Below are positions 56,006-63,003 of a DNA stretch of 64,000 nucleotides, in pieces. Numbering within the stretch: position 1 is the stretch's first letter; the number at the start of each line of letters is the position of its first letter. The position numbers and the translations under genes are program-made. Source of the DNA: Streptomyces neyagawaensis (lineage in GTDB: Bacteria > Actinomycetota > Actinomycetes > Streptomycetales > Streptomycetaceae); NCBI RefSeq assembly GCF_023516595.1, contig NZ_JAMGBG010000013.1:186001-250000 (forward strand). Direction: 5' to 3'. The notes beneath the pieces are model-generated. The model worked only from the letters and a program-made list of their open reading frames with translations. It did no database searches and was not told where the DNA came from.

Positions 56006-57634
56006 ATGGGTGGAGTGCGGGAGTTGGCGGCGCCGTTCGTCGCCGTCGGCCCGTCGGGGGTGGCGGTCCGTGACCGGCTCAGGCACCTGACGGCCGAGGA
56101 CGAGACCGTACTGCGCCTGGTCGGCGATCATCTGGGCACTCTCGCCTCCCGGGATCTGAAGGTCCGGTGCGCGGTGGGGCTGGACCATGACGCCGAAGGG
56201 TGGGCCGCGCGTAAGCGGGCGCTGACGGGGGCGTCGTCCTCCCGTTGGGCCGGGTCGATCACCAAGGCCACGCATGATCAATGGGCACTGGCCCGGCGCG
56301 GGCAACTCGCACACATCCAGCAGCTGGAAGCGGGAGTGCGCATGATCGCGCACCGGCTGTCGCTGCCGGTGGGCGAGAAGGGCGGCAAGCACGCTCCGGG
56401 TGGCTATGCGAGCAGGCGGGAGTGGCATGCGAAGTCACGCCGTCTGCACGTGCTCACCGACCGGCTCCATGCCCTCCGGGCTGACTGGGAGGCCGGGGTC
56501 GTGGGCGTGGTGCGGGGTGGGAAGCGGCTGCTGACCACCCGCCACCACCTGGATGCCGCCCGGCTCGCCGAGGAGCAGTGGCGCACCCGGTGGCAGGCGG
56601 AGCGGCGCTTCTTCCAGGCCGATGGTGAGTCCGGCAGACGGTTCGGCAACGAGACCATCCGCGTCACCCCCGACGGCGAGGTCTCCCTCAAACTCCCTGC
56701 CCCGCTGGCGTATCTGGCGAACGCCCCGCACGGCCGGTACGTCCTCGCCGCCCGGGTGAGGTTCGCGCACCGGGGTGAGCAGTGGGCCGACCGCGTCCAC
56801 GCGAACCGGGCTGTGGCCTACCGCATCCACGAGGACAGCGCACGCGGCCGCTGGTACCTGACTGCCTCCTGGACGACCCCTGTGGTGCAGAGTGTGCCGT
56901 TGGCCGTGGTCCGCGCGGGTGGCCTGGTGGGGGTCGACACCAACGCCGACCACCTGGCGGGCTGGCGGCTCGACGCTCACGGCAACCCGGTCGGCGCACC
57001 CCGACGGTTCGGCTACGACCTGACCGGCAGCGCCGCCCACCGCGACGCCCAGATCCGGCACGCGCTGATCCGCTTGCTGCACTGGGCCCGCCGGCATCAC
57101 CTCGCCATCGCCGTCGAGGACCTCGACTTCACCGGCGAGACGACCCGCGAGAAACACGGACGCCGCAAGCGGTTCCGCAGGCTGGTCTCCGGTATGCCCG
57201 TGGCCAGGCTGCGGGCCCGGCTGGTGTCGATGGCCGCCGCACTCGGCATTCCCGTCGTCGCCGTCGACCCCGCCTACACCAGCCGCTGGGGCGCCCAGCA
57301 CTGGCAACAACCCCTCACCAGCAAGACAAGGAAACCCACCCGCCACGACGCGGCCGCCGTGGCGATCGGAAGGCGCGCCCTCGGGCACCCGGTCCGGCGA
57401 CGGACGGCACCGCCCCCTGCTCACCGGAGTGATGAGCAGGGGCATCGGACCGTCCAGGCCCCACCAGGTGTCCCGGGGCGTGAGGGAACCCGCCCCCGCG
57501 TTCCCGGACCACGGACACGATCCGTGCGCGCCGGACGCGGAGCGAAAGCGGGCGACCAGGACACCCAACACCGTTCGGGGCGTCCGGCTGAGCATGAGTC
57601 CTGGCAACAGGACCCACACCCGCTCAGTCTTTAG
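56006..57634 (+). CDS. TnpB-related RuvC-like nuclease (IS200/IS605-type accessory protein)
   Basis: 542 aa from ATG 56006 (TTG 56000 and GTG 56015 also possible). The C-terminal half is a RuvC-like core: GVDTN with Asp311, VEDLDFTGE with Glu371, and RHDAAAVAIGRRALG with Asp448. VDPAYTSRWGAQHW stands where TnpB has VxPxxTSxxCxxCG, so the zinc-finger cysteines are missing. The N-terminal 290 residues are basic and helical with a beta part (LKLPAPLAYLAN). The last 85 codons look non-protein-like and contain the RNA hairpins; the stop TAG lies in the conserved right end. No TnpA is present. Known: TnpB is an RNA-guided nuclease; this branch is less studied. Confidence 0.82.
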   Translation: MGGVRELAAPFVAVGPSGVAVRDRLRHLTAEDETVLRLVGDHLGTLASRDLKVRCAVGLDHDAEGWAARKRALTGASSSRWAGSITKATHDQWALARRGQLAHIQQLEAGVRMIAHRLSLPVGEKGGKHAPGGYASRREWHAKSRRLHVLTDRLHALRADWEAGVVGVVRGGKRLLTTRHHLDAARLAEEQWRTRWQAERRFFQADGESGRRFGNETIRVTPDGEVSLKLPAPLAYLANAPHGRYVLAARVRFAHRGEQWADRVHANRAVAYRIHEDSARGRWYLTASWTTPVVQSVPLAVVRAGGLVGVDTNADHLAGWRLDAHGNPVGAPRRFGYDLTGSAAHRDAQIRHALIRLLHWARRHHLAIAVEDLDFTGETTREKHGRRKRFRRLVSGMPVARLRARLVSMAAALGIPVVAVDPAYTSRWGAQHWQQPLTSKTRKPTRHDAAAVAIGRRALGHPVRRRTAPPPAHRSDEQGHRTVQAPPGVPGREGTRPRVPGPRTRSVRAGRGAKAGDQDTQHRSGRPAEHESWQQDPHPLSL

Positions 57635-57641
57635 GAACGGT
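57405..57641 (+). ncRNA. candidate omega/reRNA at the 3' end of the TnpB-related gene
   Basis: Hairpins in order: CCCCTGCTCA/TGAGCAGGGG (57414-57442, 9-nt loop CCGGAGTGA), GGGAAC/GTTCCC (57484-57505), CACGGA/TCCGTG (57510-57526), long-range GCCGGACGC/GCGTCCGGC (57530-57588), GTCCTG-GCAA-CAGGAC (57598-57613), then GCTCAGTCTTTAGGAACGGT at the element end. Compared with the 31-kb copy, four of the six variable base pairs of the first hairpin changed on both sides and still pair, whereas the encoded residues changed (AH to HD, EQ to RA). TnpB guide scaffolds lie exactly here. Confidence 0.55.
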
Positions 57642-57946
57642 CAGAAGAGTCCGGCCCCCGGAGTGGCTGTGCCGGCCAGCCAGAGGATGGCCAGGAGCGT
57701 GTCTATGGCACCCAGGACGACCGCGACGAGGGCGGGGACGGAGCGGGTGCCGGACCAGCTGCGGTTCATGGCCAGCCAGCCGCAGACGATCGCGACGGGA
57801 CCGAGGATGATCCCCAGGACGAAGAATCCCGCGATCGCGCAGATGACTCCGATGATGCCGAGGGTCGCGCGATCCGGCCCGGTCCGTGACCACGTCCGGC
57901 CACGTGAGCGGGGGTGCCTGCGCGTACTGTGTCCGAAACCCGCCAT
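57641..57946 (-). CDS. small DUF4190-like membrane protein
   Basis: 101 aa from ATG 57946 (GGAG 8 nt upstream). Basic N-terminus followed by two helices, ATLGIIGVICAIAGFFVLGIILGPVAIVCGWLAMNR and ALVAVVLGAIDTLLAILWLAG, the DUF4190 pattern. The last base of its stop codon is the first base after, or last base of, the TnpB-type element, so the insertion abuts this gene exactly. Confidence 0.78.
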   Translation of the reverse strand: MAGFGHSTRRHPRSRGRTWSRTGPDRATLGIIGVICAIAGFFVLGIILGPVAIVCGWLAMNRSWSGTRSVPALVAVVLGAIDTLLAILWLAGTATPGAGLF

Positions 57947-58227
57947 CGCCAACAACTCCCTGAACTTCGCCGTCAGTTCGGGTACGAAGTGCCGGGTACC
58001 CCCCGATGAGGGTCGAAACCACGGAGTGTTGACGGACGTGCCCGAGCGCGCCGCCCCCCTCCGGCAGCGCGCCCCGGACCCCCAGCCCCCCGCCGTCGAA
58101 CACCCAGGCCGTGCGGAGGACTTGACTTACTGTGACCTGCGGGGCGTATCGCGTGGAAGTGATCTTCAGCTTTGTCACCCTGATAGGCGAACGTGGGCGG
58201 AAACCCGCGCATGAAGCGCCGGGGAGA

Positions 58228-59853
58228 TCAGATGTGCGCCGCCCCGGCGCCCGCCTCCGCGTTCTCGCCCCGTTTGGTCAGGAACGCGACCAGCACGGCG
58301 ACGGCGGCCACACCGGCGGCGACGAGGGACGCCAGCGCCATGCCCGACATGAACGTGTCGTGCGCGACCGTGGCGATCTTGGCAGCGATCTCCGGCGGGG
58401 TTCCCGGCGCGACCGGGGGCACACCGACCTGGACGGCCTCGGACGCCTGGTCGAGCTGGGCGTCCTTGAGCGGCGGAAGACCGGCGTCGGCCCAGTTGCC
58501 CGGCAGGTCGCCGTCGACCTTGGAGGCCATCACGGCGCCCAGGACGGCCGTACCGAGGCTGCCGCCGATCTGCATGGCGGCCTGCTGGAGACCACCGGCG
58601 ACACCGGACAGCTCCAGCGGCGCGTTGCCGACGATGACCTCGGTGGCGCCGACCATCACCGGGGCGAGGCCGAGGCCGAGCAGGGCGAACCAGAGGGACA
58701 TCACGGCGCTGCCCGTGTCGGTCTCCAGGGTCGACATGCCGTACATGGCGATCGCCGTGCAGGCCATACCGCCGGCCAGCGGGATACGCGGTCCCGCCTT
58801 GGTGATCAGCGCGCCGGCCAGGGGCGAGCCGACGATCATCATGCCGGTGAGCGGCAGCAGGTGCAGACCGGCGTCGATGGGGCTCATCCCGTGCACGTTC
58901 TGGAGGTAGAACGTCACGAAGAACAGGCCGCCCATGAAGGCGATGGCCATCAGGACCATCAGGACCACGCCCGCGGAGAGCGGTACGGAGCGGAAGAGGC
59001 CCAGCGGGATCAGGGGCTCCTTGACCCTCGTCTCCCAGAAGGCGAACAGGGCGAACAGGACGAGGGACGCCGCGACGAAGGTCCAGGTCGTGCCGGAGCC
59101 CCAGCCCCACTCGGGGGCCTTGATGAGTGCCCAGACCAGGCAGAACATGGCCCCGGAGAGCAGGGCTATGCCGAGGACGTCGAAGGAGCGCGGGGCGTTC
59201 TCGGCGCGGTGGTCGAGGAGGATCCACACGCCGAGGGCGACGGCGAGGACGCCGACGGGGACGTTGATCCAGAACACGGACTGCCAGCTGACGTTCTCCA
59301 CGAGGAAGCCGCCGAGGATCGGGCCGCCCGCGGTGGAGGCCCCGATGACCATGCCCCAGATACCGATCGCCATGTTGAGCTTCTCGGCGGGGAAGGTGGC
59401 GCGGAGCAGACCGAGCGCGGCCGGCATGAGCAGCGCGCCGAACAGGCCCTGGAAGACCCGGAAGGTCACCACGAAGGCGACCGAGTTCGACAGGCCGATG
59501 GCACCGGAGGCGGCGGCGAAGCCGACGACACCGATGAGGAAGGTCTGGCGGTGGCCGAAGCGGTCGCCGAGCTTGCCCGCGGTGATGAGGGTGACCGCCA
59601 GCGCGAGGAAGTACGCGTTGGTGATCCACTGGACCTCGGCGAAGCTCGCCTTGAGGTCGTCCGCGATGGCCGGGTTGGCGATGGCGACGATGGTGCCGTC
59701 GAGGGCGACCATCATGACGCCGACGGCCACGGTGAGGAGGGTGAACCACGGGTGGCCGCGCAGGCCCCGCCCCTGGCTCGGTGCCGGGTCCGACGGGGCT
59801 GCTGGCGTCTGGTCCCCCGGTCCCGTCTTGTCGACAGTGGTCTGACTAGTCAT
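58228..59853 (-). CDS. DHA2-family multidrug exporter
   Basis: 541 aa, 14 helices. VALDGTIVAIANPAIADDL, GKLGDRFGHRQTFLIG (motif A) and GPILGGFLVENVSWQSVFWINVPVG (motif C) define a QacA/EmrB-type H+ antiporter. Start ATG 59853 with TAGCCT 7 nt upstream on the same strand and no ribosome site: leaderless. Divergent TetR gene with a shared operator, so probably induced by its own substrate. Substrate not predictable. Confidence 0.9.
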   Translation of the reverse strand: MTSQTTVDKTGPGDQTPAAPSDPAPSQGRGLRGHPWFTLLTVAVGVMMVALDGTIVAIANPAIADDLKASFAEVQWITNAYFLALAVTLITAGKLGDRFGHRQTFLIGVVGFAAASGAIGLSNSVAFVVTFRVFQGLFGALLMPAALGLLRATFPAEKLNMAIGIWGMVIGASTAGGPILGGFLVENVSWQSVFWINVPVGVLAVALGVWILLDHRAENAPRSFDVLGIALLSGAMFCLVWALIKAPEWGWGSGTTWTFVAASLVLFALFAFWETRVKEPLIPLGLFRSVPLSAGVVLMVLMAIAFMGGLFFVTFYLQNVHGMSPIDAGLHLLPLTGMMIVGSPLAGALITKAGPRIPLAGGMACTAIAMYGMSTLETDTGSAVMSLWFALLGLGLAPVMVGATEVIVGNAPLELSGVAGGLQQAAMQIGGSLGTAVLGAVMASKVDGDLPGNWADAGLPPLKDAQLDQASEAVQVGVPPVAPGTPPEIAAKIATVAHDTFMSGMALASLVAAGVAAVAVLVAFLTKRGENAEAGAGAAHI

Positions 59854-59860
59854 GCGTGCG

Positions 59861-59913
59861 AGGCTAATGTCAGCCACTGACAGTTGACAAACGAGTTCAC
59901 TAGTCGGTAACTG
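59861..59913. promoter_or_regulatory. divergent promoters and TetR operator of the exporter/tetR pair
   Basis: Exporter promoter (minus): TTGTCA (59885-59890) and TAGCCT (59861-59866), 18-bp spacer. TetR promoter (plus): TTGACA (59884-59889) and TAACTG (59908-59913), 18-bp spacer. The perfect palindrome TGTCAG-CCA-CTGACA (59868-59882) fills the exporter spacer and touches the tetR -35, so one bound dimer would block both. Confidence 0.65.
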
Positions 59914-59954
59914 TCACGTCACTCGGAGCACAGGCCGGGTGGAGAAGAGGGTTC

Positions 59955-60611
59955 ATGGAGACGGCGGAGGCGACGGCGGCGGAACGCCCGGGGCTGCGCG
60001 AACGGAAGAAGCAGCGCACCCACGACGCGCTGCTGCGGGCCGCCCTGGAACTGTTCACGACCCAGGGGTACGAGGCGACGACGGTCGACGAGATCGCCGA
60101 GGCCGTGGACGTCTCGCAGCGCACCTTCTTCCGCTACTTCGCCGGCAAGGAGGAGGCCGCCCTCGCGATCATCGACCTCACCCACGAGCACTTCGTCGCG
60201 GCGCTGCGGGCCCGGCCCGCGCACGAGGCCCCGCTGGAGGCCCTGCGCAACGCCGTCCTGGAGGGCTGGGACGCCATGGGCGAGGCCGTCGCGCAGATCG
60301 TCCCCGTCGACCTCTATCTGCGCAGCTATGGGATGATCGAGTCGACGCCCGCACTGCTCGCCGCCCATCTGCGCCGCGCGGACGAGGTGGCCCGCGAGAT
60401 CGAGGCGATCGTCGCCGAGCGCGAGGGACTCGACGTCCGCGCCGACCCCCGGCCGCGGGTGGCGGTGGCCGTCTTCGCCGGGGTGATGCGCGTCACCGAA
60501 CGCCTGTGGGCCATGGGCGGCGACCTCAGCATGGAGGCGATGCGGGAGTTGACCGCCGCTCACCTCGACGCCCTACGGCCCTCACTCGCCGAGAAGTGGC
60601 GAAGCGGCTGA
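59955..60611 (+). CDS. TetR-family regulator of the divergent exporter
   Basis: 218 aa. N-terminal HTH RTHDALLRAALELFTTQGYEATTVDEIAEAVDVSQRTFFRYFAGKEE is canonical (TTVDEIAEAVDVSQRTFFRYF). The C-terminal helical ligand domain is not specific. GAGAAGAGGG precedes ATG 59955. Divergent from the DHA2 exporter with one central palindrome, the usual local-repressor layout. Confidence 0.92.
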   Translation: METAEATAAERPGLRERKKQRTHDALLRAALELFTTQGYEATTVDEIAEAVDVSQRTFFRYFAGKEEAALAIIDLTHEHFVAALRARPAHEAPLEALRNAVLEGWDAMGEAVAQIVPVDLYLRSYGMIESTPALLAAHLRRADEVAREIEAIVAEREGLDVRADPRPRVAVAVFAGVMRVTERLWAMGGDLSMEAMRELTAAHLDALRPSLAEKWRSG

Positions 60612-60735
60612 AATACCCTCATAGCACCACCGCTGGGACGTTCTTTGCGCACCACGTGGAACAGGTGCGCTCGAAACGTGATCCCTCTCACTCGGTTAAC
60701 GCGAGACCCTTCCGTTCTCTTAGTGTGTCCTTTCA

Positions 60736-61944
60736 GTGACTTCCTTCGACTCCTCCCCGCAACTGAACGTCTGGCGCGCACTGCTGGCGCTGGCCGTCGT
60801 TTTCGTCATGCTGGCGACCACCGGCTGGACGGCGATCCGCAGTCATCGAGGGGAGTCGCCGTTGCAGGCGTCGCTCTCCGCGTGGCGGCACGGACACCTC
60901 GACGGGCGTGAGCTGCCCGACGCGGAGTCGTCCCCGCACCGGCTGGCCGCCTTCTTCGCCTCGCTCGACGACCGGCAGCAGCGACGGCTCGCCCACCGCT
61001 ACCCGCTCGCGGTCGGCAACATGAACGGCGCCCCCGTCGAGCTGCGCTACCGCGCCAACCGCATCGCGCTCCGGCAGCAGAGCAAGCGCGAACGGGCCCG
61101 CACGCACGACGAACGGCTCTCCACGACCGGCCAGTACGAGGCGACCCGGCGCATGCACCGCTATGTCTCGCTGGCGGACGAGGACCGGCAGATCCTCGCC
61201 TTCGACCCCGCCGGCTCCGGCCGGGTCGCCGAGGTCTTCGGCGACCTCGACAAGGCGGAGCGCGTCTCGGTCGTCGTCCCCGGCGTCGACACCGACATCC
61301 TCAACTTCCAGCGCACCAACCGCCGGTACTCGGCGCCCGTCGGCATGGCCGAGGCGCTGTACCGGGCGGAGCGCACGGCGAGCAGCCGGACGCGTACCGC
61401 CGTGATCGCCTGGGCCGACTACACCGCGCCCGACGGCCTCGGCCTCGACTCGGCCACCGCGCTCCGCGCCGAGCAGGGTGCGATCCGGCTGAACACGCTG
61501 GTCAGGGCGCTGCCCGGCGGGTCCACCGTCGCTCTGGTGTGCCACAGCTACGGCTCGGTGGTGTGCGGGGTCGCCGCGCGCTCCCTGCCGTCGCGGGTGA
61601 CGGACATCGCGGTCGCCGGCAGCCCCGGCATGCGGACCGAGAAGGTCTCCGCGCTGCGCACGGCGGCCCGGGTGTGGGCCATGCGGGACGCCGACGACTG
61701 GGTCCAGGACGTGCCGTACCTGGAGGTCGGCGGGCTCGGCCACGGCACCGACCCGATGTCGGCGGAGTTCGGGGCGCGCCTGCTGTCGGCGTCCAACGCC
61801 GAGGGGCACAGCGGCTACTTCGAGCCCGGGACCGTGAGCCTGTACAACTTCGCGGAGATCGGGATCGGCGCCTACCACTTGGTGGAGTGCGCGCGGAAGA
61901 ACGACGGGTGCCGGGCGGGTCTGCCGGACGCCACCGCCGCCTGA
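60736..61944 (+). CDS. DUF1023 alpha/beta hydrolase, membrane-anchored
   Basis: 402 aa from GTG 60736. One N-terminal helix (LLALAVVFVMLATTGWTAI), an Arg-rich stretch (RRLAHRYPLAVGNMNGAPVELRYRANR), then the DUF1023 domain: SVVVPGVDTDILNF, TAVIAWADYTAP, VALVCHSYGSVVCGVAA with nucleophile Ser in CHSYGS, and SPGMRTEKVSAL, GHGTDPMSAEFGARLLSA, EGHSGYF with the His. Family is widespread in actinobacteria, substrate unknown. TAGTGT 10 nt upstream may be the -10. Confidence 0.88.
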   Translation: MTSFDSSPQLNVWRALLALAVVFVMLATTGWTAIRSHRGESPLQASLSAWRHGHLDGRELPDAESSPHRLAAFFASLDDRQQRRLAHRYPLAVGNMNGAPVELRYRANRIALRQQSKRERARTHDERLSTTGQYEATRRMHRYVSLADEDRQILAFDPAGSGRVAEVFGDLDKAERVSVVVPGVDTDILNFQRTNRRYSAPVGMAEALYRAERTASSRTRTAVIAWADYTAPDGLGLDSATALRAEQGAIRLNTLVRALPGGSTVALVCHSYGSVVCGVAARSLPSRVTDIAVAGSPGMRTEKVSALRTAARVWAMRDADDWVQDVPYLEVGGLGHGTDPMSAEFGARLLSASNAEGHSGYFEPGTVSLYNFAEIGIGAYHLVECARKNDGCRAGLPDATAA

Positions 61945-62006
61945 CGCGCGTAGAGGCCGTAAAAGTGCGGTTCGCCATGGGTCGGGACTTCACCGCCCCG
62001 TCCGCA

Positions 62007-62012
62007 TACGAT
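62007..62012 (+). promoter_or_regulatory. -10 box of the DUF4429 gene
   Basis: TACGAT ends 7 nt before ATG 62020. The in-frame ATG at 62011 overlaps this box, so 62020 is the better start and the gene is probably leaderless. Confidence 0.5.
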
Positions 62013-62019
62013 GAGCCGC

Positions 62020-62874
62020 ATGGGTGACGTACTGGCCGGATTTCATGCCGCCTGGGAGTTCGAGTCCGACTCCGTGCTCATCCGCTTCGAACGGGGGATT
62101 CGAACACCGAAACTGTTCCAGGCGCTCGGTGAGCGGCGCGTCCCCCTGGAGGCGATCGCGGGGGTGACGCTCACACCGGGCAAGCGGGGCACCGTCGTCC
62201 TGCGGGCCGTGCCGCGGCCGGGCGCCGACCCGCTGATGGAGGCGGCGGCGGAGCAGCTGAAGGAGGGCTCCGACCCGTACCGGCTGGTGCTGCCGGCCGA
62301 GCGGGAGACCCTCGCCGAGTACTACGCGGACGAACTGCGGGCCCGGCTGAACGGGTCGGGGCCGGCCGAGCGGTTCCTGGTGGCGGCGCCGGAGGTGCCG
62401 TTGCAGTTCAAGGCGTACGACGGGAAGGCGTCGTTCGACGGGCGGTCGGTGTCGTTCCGGTGGTCCTGGACGGGTGCCTCCTCGGCGAAGTGGAAGGCCG
62501 GGGACCAGAGTTTTCCGGTGAGCGAGCTGAGCGGCGTCGAGTGGCGGTCGCCGGAGGTCTTCGAGGGGTATCTGCGGCTGCTTCGGCGGGACACCGCCGG
62601 TGAGCGCCCGCCCCAGGCGGACCATGATCCGGCCGCCGTGGTGTTCGGGCTGGGGTACGGGCCGGTCCACGAGTCGCTGCCGTTCGCCGCGGCGGTCCTG
62701 GCGGCGGCGCGGTCCACGGGCGCCGGGGCCCTGGCTCCGGTCGCGGCCGGGCCCCGACGGGACCCGGCCGACATCGCCGACCGGATCCGGCACCTCGGGG
62801 AGCTGCACGAGGCGGGGCTGGTCACCGACGAGGAGTTCAGCGCGAAGAAGGCGGAACTCCTCGCGGAACTGTGA
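62020..62874 (+). CDS. DUF4429 protein with C-terminal SHOCT domain
   Basis: 284 aa. Two DUF4429 copies: the first at about residues 10-100 (AAWEFESDSVLIRFERG, VPLEAIAGVTLTPGKRGTVVLR), the second at 125-215 (KAYDGKASFDGRSVSFRW, VSELSGVEWRSPEVFEGYLRL). The last 33 residues (DRIRHLGELHEAGLVTDEEFSAKKAELL) are a SHOCT oligomerisation motif. No signal or membrane segment; function unknown. Confidence 0.87.
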   Translation: MGDVLAGFHAAWEFESDSVLIRFERGIRTPKLFQALGERRVPLEAIAGVTLTPGKRGTVVLRAVPRPGADPLMEAAAEQLKEGSDPYRLVLPAERETLAEYYADELRARLNGSGPAERFLVAAPEVPLQFKAYDGKASFDGRSVSFRWSWTGASSAKWKAGDQSFPVSELSGVEWRSPEVFEGYLRLLRRDTAGERPPQADHDPAAVVFGLGYGPVHESLPFAAAVLAAARSTGAGALAPVAAGPRRDPADIADRIRHLGELHEAGLVTDEEFSAKKAELLAEL

Positions 62875-62931
62875 GGCCCGGACTCCTCCCCGGACTCCTC
62901 GCGGAACTATGAGGCCCGGACTCCTCCCTGC
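62856..62931 (+). repeat. 38-bp tandem duplication across the DUF4429 stop codon
   Basis: A 38-bp unit beginning ACTCCTCGCGGAACT is present twice (62856 and 62894) with one or two changes. The first unit includes the stop codon. Beyond it, ACTCCCTGCCTGT-type units recur up to the end of the aldo/keto reductase gene (63003). Confidence 0.75.
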
Positions 62932-63003
62932 CTCGTACGCCCTGCCTGTTGCTGCTGCCTTTCACTCCCTGCCTGTCACTCCCTGCCTGTTGCTCCCGCC
63001 CTG

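Noticed and set aside
57624..58178. Minus-strand frame of 184 codons overlapping the DUF4190 gene and its upstream region
   Set aside because: No ribosome site, overlaps a better-supported gene in another frame and shows no motif.
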